A stretch of 64,000 nt of DNA from Paucibacter aquatile (GCF_002885975.1 NZ_POSP01000003.1:1798001-1862000); one strand, 5' to 3'; positions 6,572 through 15,255 are shown, counted from the first letter of the stretch. A program made the numbers and translations. The notes: generated from the sequence alone by a model not told the origin.

Positions 6572-6702
6572 CTCTCGGCTGTGTCCGCACGCGATCTCGA
6601 CATGGTTGCCGAGATCGCTGCATGCCGGCTCCGTCTGCAGAACGTGCTTGGCACACATGCACACCGAGCTGGCCGGTGCTTGTGCACGGGCACACCCGAG
6701 AG
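6572..6702 (-). ncRNA. Candidate structured RNA closed by a long terminal stem
   Basis: The two ends of this 131-nt stretch pair: CTCTCGG (6572-6578) with CCGAGAG (6696-6702), then, after one mismatch, TGTG with CACA. Inside is a perfect 9-bp hairpin (GCGATCTCG at 6591-6599, CGAGATCGC at 6610-6618). A third possible stem joins CCGG..GCTC with GAGCCGG. No protein is encoded. The element sits between a leftward terminator and the tRNA-Arg, so it may be the 5' part of the island transcript. A terminal stem with inner hairpins recalls Y RNAs, but no Ro60-binding consensus was identified. Confidence 0.4.
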
Positions 6703-6727
6703 GGCATCAATCCGATTTGCAAGAGCC

Positions 6728-6763
6728 AAACAAAAAGCCCGGTTCCTGCAGGAGACCGGGCTT
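6728..6763 (-). terminator. Strong Rho-independent terminator, leftward
   Basis: A 9-bp perfect stem (AAGCCCGGT at 6735-6743, ACCGGGCTT at 6755-6763) is followed leftward by TTTTTGTTT. It ends transcription arriving from the right, which both isolates the tRNA/HNH/slipin/rtcB island and implies a leftward transcript starting between here and the HTH gene. Confidence 0.8.
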
Positions 6764-6800
6764 CAGGGGATCGGAGATGGATCCCTGGAATGTAAGAACT

Positions 6801-7001
6801 TCAGTAGGCTGAAGTTCCTCCCGGTAACGGTGAGTCACCCTCAAATCGGTCATGCCGCGGCTGGCTCAGTGCGAACAGCATCGCGAACTCATGGCGACCC
6901 GCAGCGACGCACAAAGCCATCTCGACCGACATGGGTCGTTTGGCGTTGGCGATGGAGACTGTGCGGAGCATGATGAGATCTGGCGGGTTGGGGTGAATCA
7001 A
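6801..7001 (-). CDS. Small hypothetical ORF before the terminator
   Basis: A 66-codon leftward frame; an internal ATG would give 56 residues (MLRTVSIANAK...). I recognise no family. Support comes from context only. The strong leftward terminator lies about 40 nt past its stop and otherwise has no upstream gene. It is also divergent from the HTH gene, a common arrangement for small regulators or antitoxins. A non-coding transcript is equally possible. Near its end is a hairpin with an 8-bp perfect stem (AACTTCAG/CTGAAGTT, 6797-6816). Confidence 0.3.
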   Translation of the reverse strand: MIHPNPPDLIMLRTVSIANAKRPMSVEMALCVAAGRHEFAMLFALSQPRHDRFEGDSPLPGGTSAY

Positions 7002-7015
7002 CGAATAGAAGAATT

Positions 7016-7080
7016 GTGAAGAGTGTTCACGCGTTCGTCAACACATTCGATCACATAGAATGCATGTGAAGTGTTTTAAC
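7016..7080. promoter_or_regulatory. Divergent promoter region with GTGAA operator-like repeats
   Basis: A perfect inverted repeat GTGAA-gagtg-TTCAC lies at 7016-7030. A related site, GTGAAGTGTTTTAAC, lies at 7066-7080, 50 bp away and so roughly on the same helix face. A -10-like TAGAAT (7056-7061) points to the HTH gene at 7091. The area is more A/T rich than its surroundings. An autoregulating HTH protein is the natural candidate ligand. Confidence 0.45.
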
Positions 7081-7090
7081 AACACCAGCC

Positions 7091-7456
7091 GTGTCCAGCA
7101 TCACTACGTTCCGCCGACTCAACGCCATCGCGCTCTTCCAGACTTTCGCGGAAGAACGCATCGCCGCAGGCGATCCGCCCAAGGGGCTTGAATCCACCTG
7201 GGCTAAACAAGTCGAGATGAGTGGCGCAACATGGTCGATGGCCAAGAGTGGCGCACGCCCCATCGGCGACAAACTGGCGCGACAGATTGAACAACATTGC
7301 GGCAAGGAGCCAGGTTGGCTCGATGTGGAGCGTGAACCAACTGGGCTGTCTCCAGGAGAGCAGCAGTTCCTTGCACTCGCCCTCAAGGTCTATCGCGAAA
7401 CAAACAGCGATGGGCGAAAGCGCTTGAAGCAGGCGCTGAAAACTTTCCAAAAATAG
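7091..7456 (+). CDS. HTH (XRE/phage-repressor-like) DNA-binding protein
   Basis: A 121-residue protein starting at GTG (7091); no in-frame ATG is available. Residues about 30-75 look like a helix-turn-helix of the XRE type found in phage-repressor-like regulators. The segment AKQVEMSGATWSMAKSG precedes ARPIGDKLARQIEQ and the characteristic GWLDVE end. The C-terminal 45 residues are helical and charged (LALKVYRETNSDGRKRLKQ) and may dimerise. It is divergent from the RNA-repair island and has inverted repeats in its own upstream region. It may therefore regulate itself and leftward transcription. No sigma-54 activator domain is present, so it is not RtcR. Confidence 0.6.
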   Translation: MSSITTFRRLNAIALFQTFAEERIAAGDPPKGLESTWAKQVEMSGATWSMAKSGARPIGDKLARQIEQHCGKEPGWLDVEREPTGLSPGEQQFLALALKVYRETNSDGRKRLKQALKTFQK

Positions 7457-8116
7457 GCCGCTGTCCGAGCAAGATGTGGGGCGCCCTGCGGGTGATGCTG
7501 TGCTCGCGCCGGGCTTTTGCCTTCAATCTTTGCGAGAACACGGTTGTGGTTGATCGATCTTCAAGCAGACCCAAACCCTCGATGGCGTAGTCAATGCTCT
7601 GCGCGGGCTTCCCGGCGATTGACCTGCTGTTTCGACTGTGTGCACCCGCACGGTCGGATGCCATCGCCGACAGGTGGCCACTCCCTCCCGTCTGTACCCA
7701 AGCTAAACGAGCGATCGACCGCCCTCTGCAGGCTGCCGGCAGATCCGTGCAGGATCGGCTCAGCCTGCGACTTGGCCGCCCGCCTTCCCTGCCCGGCGCG
7801 GCACACGGAACTTGCCCTGGTTGCCGAGCGGGCTGGCCGCTGCGGCCTGTTTGGGCGAGGCAAAACGAACAAAGCGAATGTCAGGCGGCACTGCCGGGCG
7901 CAGGAGGTCAGCCATGGCCGCCTGTGCGGCGTCGCAGTTGGAAAGCACCACAGACCAAGCGGCCAGGCCGCACAGGGCCCTGCGCTTTCGGTTGGCTCGA
8001 AACTGAATCCATGCCACGCAGGAAAGGCCACCACCAATTCACGCGTTATGTCACGCCAGCTACATCCGCGGGCAGGCGGAGGCACGAGCCGGAAACGGCA
8101 CCACCCCATACCGGCA
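7457..8116. other. 660-base region without a confident gene
   Basis: Several open frames overlap here on both strands, none with convincing codon bias or family features. The least unlikely is a leftward 85-codon frame at 7760-8017 (MAWIQFRANRKRR...), with a hydrophobic stretch near residues 14-33 and roughly 70% G/C at third positions. That is weaker than in neighbouring genes. The region may be degraded sequence next to the RNA-repair island. Confidence 0.3.
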
Positions 8117-8527
8117 TCAACTGGCCATGGTCAGCGCAGCGTCCGCACGCACCGGCCGGTGCTCGCTGCCCCGGCCGCGCGTGATGTGCAACAAGCGGCT
8201 GGGACTGCTCACCCGCGCCGTGTGCCAGACACCCCGGGGCACGAGCACGGCAGCTCGCCCTTCCAAGGAGAGGGTCTGCAGGCCATCGGGCAGTTCCAGC
8301 AGCAGCTGAACGGAACCGGTGAGCAGGTAGACGTACTCATCGCCCTCAGGGTGGCGCTCCCAATTGGGCCAGTCCTCGCTGCACTCGAACTCAGTGACCA
8401 ACCAGCCGAGGTCGAACGCCTCCATCTGTGCGGCAGGCAAGCTCCAGAAGGCATCGCCACCGGGCAACTCGATGGCATGGCCGTCTTCGGCCAGGTGGAC
8501 ATAGCGCTGTTGCGGGTCGAAGGGCAT
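8117..8527 (-). CDS. Cupin domain protein
   Basis: A 136-residue single-domain cupin. The beta-barrel metal-binding motifs are recognisable: motif 1 is ERHPEGDEYVYLLTGSVQL (His, Glu and Tyr in the usual HxxxxE region), and motif 2 is LVPRGVWHTARV (P-x-G-x-x-H). The ligand set is HPEGDE in motif 1 and His in motif 2. Such small cupins can be enzymes, metal-binding sensors or storage folds; none is indicated here. The start at 8527 (MPFDPQQRYV) is chosen because it begins the domain, and the longer in-frame extension is low-complexity and unlike the family. It stands alone with a large upstream gap. Confidence 0.75.
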   Translation of the reverse strand: MPFDPQQRYVHLAEDGHAIELPGGDAFWSLPAAQMEAFDLGWLVTEFECSEDWPNWERHPEGDEYVYLLTGSVQLLLELPDGLQTLSLEGRAAVLVPRGVWHTARVSSPSRLLHITRGRGSEHRPVRADAALTMAS

Positions 8528-9035
8528 GGTGCAGGCTCCAGAGCAAGCAGGGGTGGCACATTGTGGCAAGGCAGACGGCGCGGCTGCCACGCAACATTGC
8601 CCTGCTCGGCAATCCGGCCGCCCAGTCGCGTAAGGAGGCGCGCATCCAGGGTGACAAAGCCAGTGCGGTCTAGCTCGAAACCTCGGCCAAGCGCGGCTGA
8701 CCAGACGGCAGCGACCAGGGCCTCTTGGAACTCAAGCTAGCTGACACTGTCCAGACAGCCTGAAGCCCGGCCGGGCTGAGCGCAGCGATGGCCCACAACA
8801 CCATCACATGAGCGCGGCAACCAGCACGGCGGGGCTCGCAAGCGCACACCCCGCTTTGGTGGGATAGACACCCCGCGAGTTTTCGCTCAATGCTGTCCCG
8901 TTGCCAGAAGCCACGCTCGCAAGCAAGCCGAGCCAGCGCCGCCGCGGCAGCAGTCACCAAGATACGGACCCACCATGCCACTCTGCCCTGCTCCGCTGCG
9001 TCGCGCCCACAGGCACTGAGCATCCGTCCACGCGC
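8528..9035. other. 508-base region without a confident gene
   Basis: This lies between divergent genes (the cupin leftward, the binding protein rightward). Open frames are present on both strands, but none shows family features or consistent codon bias. It should hold two promoters; none is strong enough to name. Confidence 0.3.
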
Positions 9036-9938
9036 ATGAGCGATCGTCGCCGCATCCTCCTGGCCCTGGCCGGCAGCAGCCTGCTCACGGTGCCGCCTCT
9101 GCGGGCCCAGGCCTTACCGGGCACTGGCACGGGCAAGGGTGTGAGCTTTCCCGTGGCCGACCCGCGCGAGGACCCGCGACGCGTCTACCCCTTGCAGCTG
9201 TTGCAGCTGGTGCTGGAGCAGTCAGGCCGCGAGCCGCGCGTCGAGGAGCGCTACCACTACACCCAGCTACGCGCCATGGCCGAGCTGCGCCAGGGCCGCC
9301 TGGATGTCACCATGGTCACGCGCCGCGACCTGCCGGCCAGCGAAGGCTTGGTCGTGCCCATTCCGCTGCGGCGCGGCCTGCTGGGCCTGCGCCTGCTGCT
9401 CTGTCGCGCCGAGCGCGCACAGACTCTGTCCCAGCTGCGCGACCTGTCCGAGCTCAAGGCCCTGGGCCTGGGTTATGGCGTCGACTGGACCGATCGCCCC
9501 GTGTTCGAGCGCCTGGGCTTCAAGGTCGTCAGCGCCTCCAACTACGCCGGCTTGTTCGGCATGCTGCAGGCGCGGCGCAGCGATTACCTCTCGCGCGGCC
9601 TGAACGAAATTTGGGAAGAGCTGGCCAATGGCAAGCTGGTGGGCGCTGGCCTCGCGGTGGTGCCGGGCCTGGGCCTGCGCTACCCGCTGGACGACTATTT
9701 CGTCGTGCGCCCGGACGAGCCCGAGCTGGCCGAAGCCCTGCACCTGGGCCTGCAGAATGCCCTGCGCAACGGCAGCTACCAGCGCCTGTTCGATGAGCAT
9801 TTCAGCCAGGCCCTGCGCCGCGCCGCCCTGCACGAACGCCGCCTGCTGCGCGTGGACGGCTACCCCGAGGACGAACTGGTGGAGCTGGCCCAGCAACAGC
9901 TGCTGGCTCCCCTGAGCGGCAAGCTCAAGAAGACCTGA
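9036..9938 (+). CDS. Periplasmic substrate-binding-like protein
   Basis: A 300-residue exported protein. The signal peptide is residues 1-26 (SDRRRILLALAGSSLL, cleavage after LRAQA). The rest resembles the amino-acid type solute-binding fold (SBP family 3). It has a domain with YHYTQLRAMAELRQGRLDVTMVTRRD, a hinge, then LGYGVDWTDRPVFERLGFKVV and a C-terminal helix pair (HLGLQNALRNGSYQRLFDEHF). Solitary proteins of this kind, with no ABC permease or ATPase nearby, are common in Burkholderiales. They may act as sensors or sugar/peptide binders; the ligand is unknown. The start at 9036 gives the signal peptide. It faces the end of the eCIS operon. Confidence 0.75.
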   Translation: MSDRRRILLALAGSSLLTVPPLRAQALPGTGTGKGVSFPVADPREDPRRVYPLQLLQLVLEQSGREPRVEERYHYTQLRAMAELRQGRLDVTMVTRRDLPASEGLVVPIPLRRGLLGLRLLLCRAERAQTLSQLRDLSELKALGLGYGVDWTDRPVFERLGFKVVSASNYAGLFGMLQARRSDYLSRGLNEIWEELANGKLVGAGLAVVPGLGLRYPLDDYFVVRPDEPELAEALHLGLQNALRNGSYQRLFDEHFSQALRRAALHERRLLRVDGYPEDELVELAQQQLLAPLSGKLKKT

Positions 9939-9939
9939 G

Positions 9940-9985
9940 GGCGCGGCGGCCGCGGCGCCCCTTGCTGCGCGCCCGGCCGGGCGCG
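9940..9985. terminator. G/C-rich hairpins between convergent genes
   Basis: Between the two convergent stops lie a GGGCGC...GCGCCC hairpin (9940-9961) and an 18-bp perfect palindrome (9968-9985, centred on CGGCCG). Neither has a T-run, but together they could form a bidirectional barrier between the binding-protein gene and the last eCIS gene. Confidence 0.35.
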
Positions 9986-10012
9986 GCCGCAATCCAGACC
10001 TTGGCCCGAGGC

Positions 10013-13000
10013 TCAGGCCGCCACGATATTGAGCGGCCCGTTGCCGAACTTCTCCGGCACATGGCCGAAGGCGAACAGCCGGAAATCGTTGTGGGCGAAG
10101 TTGCCGAGGTACTTGCCCTGATCGGCAATGACCACGCCGACATCGTCGTTGCGCTCGAACGCCGTGGTGCTGAGGCTGAGCTCGTAGGCCAGCAGATCCA
10201 GGCTCAGGGCGCTGGCGATATTGGCATCGCCCACCAGGCTGCGGTAGCACCCATCCAGCACACCGCCGTTCTTGATCAAGCTGTCGATGCGCTGAACCCA
10301 TTCGTCCGCCAGGCGCACGCCACGCAAGCGGTTGTTGCGCAGGCGCAGCCGGCCGTTGCCATGGGCCAGGCTGACCCGTCCGGCCTTCAGGGCCTGGCTC
10401 AGGCCCTGGAACAGGGCTTGCGGGAACTCGGGCAGGCTGGCGTCGCCGTACAAGGCCAGCTGGCCGTGGAACAGGTTGTCGGCCAACAAGGTGTCTGCGC
10501 GCGCATCGGCCAGGGTCAGGGCCGAGCCACCCTGGCTCAGCAGCACGCCGACACGCCAGCGCTCCAGCGTGGCCAACAGCTGCTGAGCCGGCACCTGCTC
10601 ATCCTGCAGCTCTCGCTGGAACTGCTGCAGCGCCTCGCGCTCCTCGGGGGCCAGCGCCAAGGCGCCCGTGTCGGCCATGCGCAGGTAGTTGGCGATCTGG
10701 GCTCCCAGGCTCTTGCGCTGGGCTGCGCTGAGCTGGGCATAGGCCTCGGCCACCCGCAGATCGAGCGGCTCGAACACCCGCCCTTCCTTGACCTCGAAGC
10801 TGGACTGCAAGGGCTTGAAGTCGGGCAGCAGCTCAAACACCTGCTTCAGACGCGCCGGCAGGCCCTCGCCCGTGTAGGCCTTGATGCGGCAGGAGCTGAT
10901 CTCCAGCGCGCTGGCGCCGGCAATCTGCAGCAGGCTCAATCCCTTGGGGGTGAAGCCGCTTAAGCCCAGACGGCTCAGGCGCACCTGGCTGCAGCCTTCG
11001 ATGCGCAACGAAGCCCAGCTCTCGCTCCACACCAGCTCGAACTGGTCCAGCTCCACCGAGGCGAAGTTGAAGAGATTGAACTCCTGCTCCTGCACGAACA
11101 GGCGACTGGCCTGCCCGGCGCCATGCACATGCAGGCGCGTGCCGCTGGGCGCTTGCACATCGATGCTGTCCTTGAAGTGGTGATCACCGGGCAGCAGGCA
11201 GAGCACGAGGTCACGCTGCTTCTCATTGATGAGCCGCTCGATGGCCTCGTCGAGCGTGGCGAAATCACCGCCCTCGCCCACCGTCTTGCTGCAGCCACCG
11301 CCATGGCCGCGCTTGCACAAGGCATCGATCGCGTCCTGCACCGTGTGGACCTGAGCCGCCTGGGCCTCGGCGCAGTTGCTGGGGTCATAAGCGACCTGGG
11401 CGGCGGTGAGCAGGCTGGCGTTGAAATGGATGCGATTGAACTTGCCCGCTGCCGGCGCACCGGCCTCCAGCAGCTCGGCGCTGCAGGTCTGCGACAGCAC
11501 CGTGGGCGAGAGCGACCAGCTCACACTGGCCAGACCGTCCGGCCCCGTGTCCACCTCGGCCACCAGGCCACCGCCCGGAAGCTGACCGTGGCTGGCGGTG
11601 AAACGCACTCGCGCCCCGGCCACCGGAAACTGGCCGTTGAACACCGCCACCTCCAGCGGCCGCGGCAAGGGCACGGGCGCCGGCGCGATCGGGTTGGGCG
11701 CGATCTGCTGGCCATCACCGCCGACGTAGACGAGGTTGCGCAGCTCGCTCAAGCTGGGAAAGAGCTGGCGGCAGTCATGCAGCCTCGTCCATTGATTGCC
11801 CTGGTAGCGCAGCACGGCCAGGCGCGCAAAAGCGCGCAGCACGCCCAGCGGCGCGAGGAAGCGGGGCTTGTCGGCGCTGTCCAGTGGCCACTCGATGTTG
11901 GCCGTGGCGGTGCGGGCCGGGATCTGCCAGAAATCGCCGATGCGGTAGCGGCCGGGCGCGAACTTGAGCTCCACCCCGTCTTCCAGCTCGACCCAGCCGG
12001 TGTTGGTGTTGGGCGCGGCGGGGTTGATTTGGCCCCAGCCTTCCCAGCGCCGCACGCGCGGGTTGACACTGAACAAGCCCTTGTCCAGCGGCCCGGTCTT
12101 GCTGCTCAAATCCACCGTCACGACATTGCCGGCCGTCTTGAGCACCTGCACCAGGGTGCCGGGCTGGCCGGTCTGCTCGTGCAGCTCGCTGTAGAACTCG
12201 ATCCAGCTGCCGGCCTGGATGGCGAGCACGGCGTCGCGCCCCAGGCTGGCCACTTCGAACTCATTGGCCGTGGGCTCGCCCAGCCAGCGCGTCACGCGGC
12301 TGACGATGCTGCCGTTGTCACGCGACCATTTGAAACGCGGCTTGCCCGAAATACTGCCGTCGTCATGGATCTCGACGCGGTAGAGCTGGTTCTCCAGGCG
12401 CCGGTAGCCGGCCTCGGGGGTCAGCAGGCAGGGGTCTTTGGGCGGCACCGTGGGTTCGGCGCGCGCGGCCATGCGGCCATCGGGCGCCTGGCTGAAGCTG
12501 GCCCAGGGCTCGACGCTCAGGCAGTTCAACGAGGTGCTGACATCGCCGGCGCGTAGCAGCTTGACCTGCCAGACCAGCTGGTCGCGCGTGCTGGTGTCCG
12601 GCAGGCCCAGAGCCACCTCACGGATGTGCGGCGCCTCCAGCGGCGTGATGTGGCGCAGCCAGGCCTCGACATAGCCGATGTAGACGCCCTCGCTTGGCGC
12701 CACGGCGGCACCGGCTGCGTTGTAGACGCGGATCTGGCTCAGCGGCGCGGCCTGGGCCGGCGGCAGGGCCAGCAAGCTCTGGCCCGCCGGCTGTGTAGGC
12801 AGCACCGGCGAGATGGCGCTGGCCAGGCCGGGCTGGGTGATCAGCGTCTGGCCGGTGGCCGCCTCGCAGAGCAGGCCCTGCACATAGCAACGGCCGGCGC
12901 TGATGCTGATGTTCTCGCCGGCACCGGTGAGCAAAAAGCCGGCCGCATCAATGGGCACGGCCGCGCCTGCGCCCAGGCTGTCCACGGTCTCGGTTTCGAT

Positions 13001-13126
13001 GCGGCGGTTCAGGATGTCCTGCTGCTCATTCCACTCGGCATCCAGCTGCACCCGCCCCTGCTGCATGCGCACCGCGCGGTAATGCTGGTCGGGCCGGTCG
13101 GTCGATCGGGTCAGGTCGGCTTTCAT
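10013..13126 (-). CDS. eCIS DUF6519-type protein with beta-helix region
   Basis: A 1037-residue protein, the last gene of the eCIS operon. The N-terminus has the DUF6519 hallmark: MKADLTRSTDRPDQHYRAV, then MQQGRVQLDAEWNEQQDI. A region with RLENQLYRVEIH, and FKWSRDNGSIVSRV follows, also typical. Residues about 490-580 resemble an Ig-like/invasin-type segment (VRFTASHGQLPGGG..). Residues about 600-1030 contain short beta-strand repeats like a right-handed parallel beta-helix. DUF6519 proteins recur in eCIS loci and are suspected tail-tip or baseplate-associated parts. A receptor-binding or spike-adaptor role here is inference. It is separated by 29 nt from the gene before it. Confidence 0.75.
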   Translation of the reverse strand: MKADLTRSTDRPDQHYRAVRMQQGRVQLDAEWNEQQDILNRRIETETVDSLGAGAAVPIDAAGFLLTGAGENISISAGRCYVQGLLCEAATGQTLITQPGLASAISPVLPTQPAGQSLLALPPAQAAPLSQIRVYNAAGAAVAPSEGVYIGYVEAWLRHITPLEAPHIREVALGLPDTSTRDQLVWQVKLLRAGDVSTSLNCLSVEPWASFSQAPDGRMAARAEPTVPPKDPCLLTPEAGYRRLENQLYRVEIHDDGSISGKPRFKWSRDNGSIVSRVTRWLGEPTANEFEVASLGRDAVLAIQAGSWIEFYSELHEQTGQPGTLVQVLKTAGNVVTVDLSSKTGPLDKGLFSVNPRVRRWEGWGQINPAAPNTNTGWVELEDGVELKFAPGRYRIGDFWQIPARTATANIEWPLDSADKPRFLAPLGVLRAFARLAVLRYQGNQWTRLHDCRQLFPSLSELRNLVYVGGDGQQIAPNPIAPAPVPLPRPLEVAVFNGQFPVAGARVRFTASHGQLPGGGLVAEVDTGPDGLASVSWSLSPTVLSQTCSAELLEAGAPAAGKFNRIHFNASLLTAAQVAYDPSNCAEAQAAQVHTVQDAIDALCKRGHGGGCSKTVGEGGDFATLDEAIERLINEKQRDLVLCLLPGDHHFKDSIDVQAPSGTRLHVHGAGQASRLFVQEQEFNLFNFASVELDQFELVWSESWASLRIEGCSQVRLSRLGLSGFTPKGLSLLQIAGASALEISSCRIKAYTGEGLPARLKQVFELLPDFKPLQSSFEVKEGRVFEPLDLRVAEAYAQLSAAQRKSLGAQIANYLRMADTGALALAPEEREALQQFQRELQDEQVPAQQLLATLERWRVGVLLSQGGSALTLADARADTLLADNLFHGQLALYGDASLPEFPQALFQGLSQALKAGRVSLAHGNGRLRLRNNRLRGVRLADEWVQRIDSLIKNGGVLDGCYRSLVGDANIASALSLDLLAYELSLSTTAFERNDDVGVVIADQGKYLGNFAHNDFRLFAFGHVPEKFGNGPLNIVAA

Positions 13127-13155
13127 GGTGGTGTCCCGTGATGGTTCGCTTCAGA

Positions 13156-15255
13156 TCAATTGACAAAAATCAGCCCGGCTTCGAGGCCGAAACGCAGGTA
13201 TTCATCGAGGGCCTGGCGCAGATTGGCCTCGCGCTGCGGTTCTTGGAGCAGGTTCCAGACGCCCATCTCGCCACCGTCCTCGGCGCCGCGGCGGATCTCT
13301 GGCGCACAGCTCAGGCGCAGCTGGGCATAGGCCGCATGGCCGTGGCGCAGCGAGCTGAAACTGGGCGTGATGCGCAGCAGCTCGCCCTTTTTTTGTGCCG
13401 GCGACAAGCCCTGCAGCGCCAGCTCGGGCTGGCAGCGGTAGCGCCGCGGTGTGAGGGCATCGATGGGCAGGTAGCAAAAGCGCACACAGCCCTGCTGGCG
13501 CCGCTCGATCTCGACCGCGCCGTTGAACAGGCTGTTGCCCGCCTCCAGCTGGCCGGCGCTGCAGGCGCCGAGCACGGTGCAGCGGTCGATCTCGAGCGCG
13601 GTGTCGGGCAGGACCAGGGCTTGCGGGTCGATCGGCGCCGGCTGCGCGGCCACATCGGCATCGATGATGGAGGCACTCAGGCTCACGCCGCCGAGGGCCT
13701 TGGCCGCTTGAATCGGCCCGCAGATGCTGTGGCTCAGGCGGATCTGCAACTCCGGCCCATTGCCGCTGTGGCGGATGCCGCCGCGGCTGGGCCGCAGGCT
13801 GCAGTGGCGCACATCGAGCGCGCGCAAACCACCTTGCAGCTGCAGCTCGCCATCGATCCACAGGCCGGAGAAGCCAAAGCGTGTGCTGCTGTTGCCGCGC
13901 AGCTTCCAGCTGCCCACCAGCACCGGGCGGCGCTGGTTCACCGCCTCGATCAGCAGCTCGCTGTCGGGCAGGTTGAGGTTGGGCATGAGCGCCTCGGTGG
14001 CATCGCTGTCGATGCGGATCAGGGTGCGCTGGCCAGCCTGCACTTGGGCCAGGGCGGCGGCCAGGCTCGGTTGATCCATGGGCACACGGATCAGACGCGC
14101 ACCCTCGGCCGAGAACAGACCTTGCCTGGCCTCGTCCTCGGCGCGGGCCGGGCGACGGTCGTAGGGGCCACCGCCGATGTCACCGGGGAAGCCGTAGGCA
14201 TAGGCCACCTCGACCCGAGCAACCGCCTGACCCGCCGGCAGAGCGATGCGGCCCAGCACCGGGTCAAAGCCCACGCAGCCGGCCGGCGGGCGACGCCACT
14301 GCGGCGGCGCCAGGCCCGGGATCGTGCCCAGATGGCAGACGCGCAAGGCCGTCTCGGCCACCTCCACCCCATCGAGCCACACACGCAGCACCGGCCCGCC
14401 CGATTCCTGCGAGAAGTAGCGCCGTTGCGGTTCGCGGCCCTGGGCCAGGTCGGCCTGGATGGCGCTCAGCTCCTCATGCAGGGCACGGCGGGAGAGCGGC
14501 TCCGGCACATGGATGGGCTGGGCCAGATCGCTGATCTGCGCCTCGGTGCGCGGGCGGTTGAAGAGCCAGGATTCGCCGGCCGGCGCCGCTTCGCCGACAT
14601 CGCGGCCCAGCGGATCGAAGCTGAAAAAGCCCGCCACGCTGCCCACCGCCGCCGTGCCCCGCTGCACGGCATAGGCCTGCAGGCGCCAGATGTGCAGGCC
14701 GATGTGCGGGATGTTGTAGCGACCGGCCGGCAGGGCCCGCACTTCGGCCGTGTGGGCGCTGGTGTCGAAGGCGCCGTCCACACGCTCCAGGGCCAGGGCC
14801 TGGCGCAGATCGGGCGTGCGGACATTGAAGGCCCTCACATGGTTGAGATGCTGGGTCCAGCCCAGTTGCTGGAAATACTCGACCGCATGGGCGCGCCAGC
14901 CAGTGGTGTCCTGGGCCAGTTGCTCCAGCACCGGCAGCGTGCCTTTGCGCCGCCGCAGGGCCAGGGTGTTGGCCACGTGGGCGCGCTGGCCAAAAGCCTG
15001 GGTGCCCGTCACCGAGTACAGGCCGCGCACACCGAGCAAGTCACCGATGTAGGGGATCAGCCAGTCCTCGCAGGTCTCGATGAACCAGTTGTCGTAGAGC
15101 TGGGAAATGTCCTCATCGAGCAGCTGCCCCTGGCTGGCCAGCACCTCCAGCAGGGCACGCAGCGGGCCACCCTGCTCGGAATCGCGGGTTTGGTAAAAGG
15201 CCGGCAGCCGGCTGAACAGAAAGTCGACATCCAGGGTCTTGCTGGGGCTTGTCAT
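13156..15255 (-). CDS. eCIS tail protein (phage P2 gpI-like N-terminus)
   Basis: A 699-residue protein. Residues 1-110 match the phage tail protein I type of baseplate-wedge component (FLFSRLPAFYQTRDSEQGG, then LLDEDISQLYDNWFIETCED and PYIGDLLGVR). Later residues (about 430-650) are a run of short strands like a parallel beta-helix (SCSLRPSRGGIRH.., CTVLGACSAGQLEAGNS). In eCIS particles, gpI-like proteins sit at the baseplate periphery and connect baseplate to fibre. The large C-terminal extension may stand in for part of the missing tail-fibre machinery (inference). The ATG at 15255 overlaps the stop of the preceding gene by four bases. Confidence 0.75.
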   Translation of the reverse strand: MTSPSKTLDVDFLFSRLPAFYQTRDSEQGGPLRALLEVLASQGQLLDEDISQLYDNWFIETCEDWLIPYIGDLLGVRGLYSVTGTQAFGQRAHVANTLALRRRKGTLPVLEQLAQDTTGWRAHAVEYFQQLGWTQHLNHVRAFNVRTPDLRQALALERVDGAFDTSAHTAEVRALPAGRYNIPHIGLHIWRLQAYAVQRGTAAVGSVAGFFSFDPLGRDVGEAAPAGESWLFNRPRTEAQISDLAQPIHVPEPLSRRALHEELSAIQADLAQGREPQRRYFSQESGGPVLRVWLDGVEVAETALRVCHLGTIPGLAPPQWRRPPAGCVGFDPVLGRIALPAGQAVARVEVAYAYGFPGDIGGGPYDRRPARAEDEARQGLFSAEGARLIRVPMDQPSLAAALAQVQAGQRTLIRIDSDATEALMPNLNLPDSELLIEAVNQRRPVLVGSWKLRGNSSTRFGFSGLWIDGELQLQGGLRALDVRHCSLRPSRGGIRHSGNGPELQIRLSHSICGPIQAAKALGGVSLSASIIDADVAAQPAPIDPQALVLPDTALEIDRCTVLGACSAGQLEAGNSLFNGAVEIERRQQGCVRFCYLPIDALTPRRYRCQPELALQGLSPAQKKGELLRITPSFSSLRHGHAAYAQLRLSCAPEIRRGAEDGGEMGVWNLLQEPQREANLRQALDEYLRFGLEAGLIFVN

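Noticed and set aside
6179..6664. Leftward 161-codon ORF through the tRNA cluster
   Set aside because: It is just a translation of the tRNA-Arg, tRNA-Glu-like and remnant sequences; structure explains the conservation better.
4900..7080. Sigma-54 promoter for the rtcB island
   Set aside because: Several TGGC sites were examined on the leftward strand; none had correct GG-N10-GC spacing with a TTGC element.
7591..8109. 172-codon leftward ORF beside the cupin gene
   Set aside because: Composition is unusual (Cys/Pro/Arg rich), there are no motifs, and it overlaps another weak frame; likely chance.
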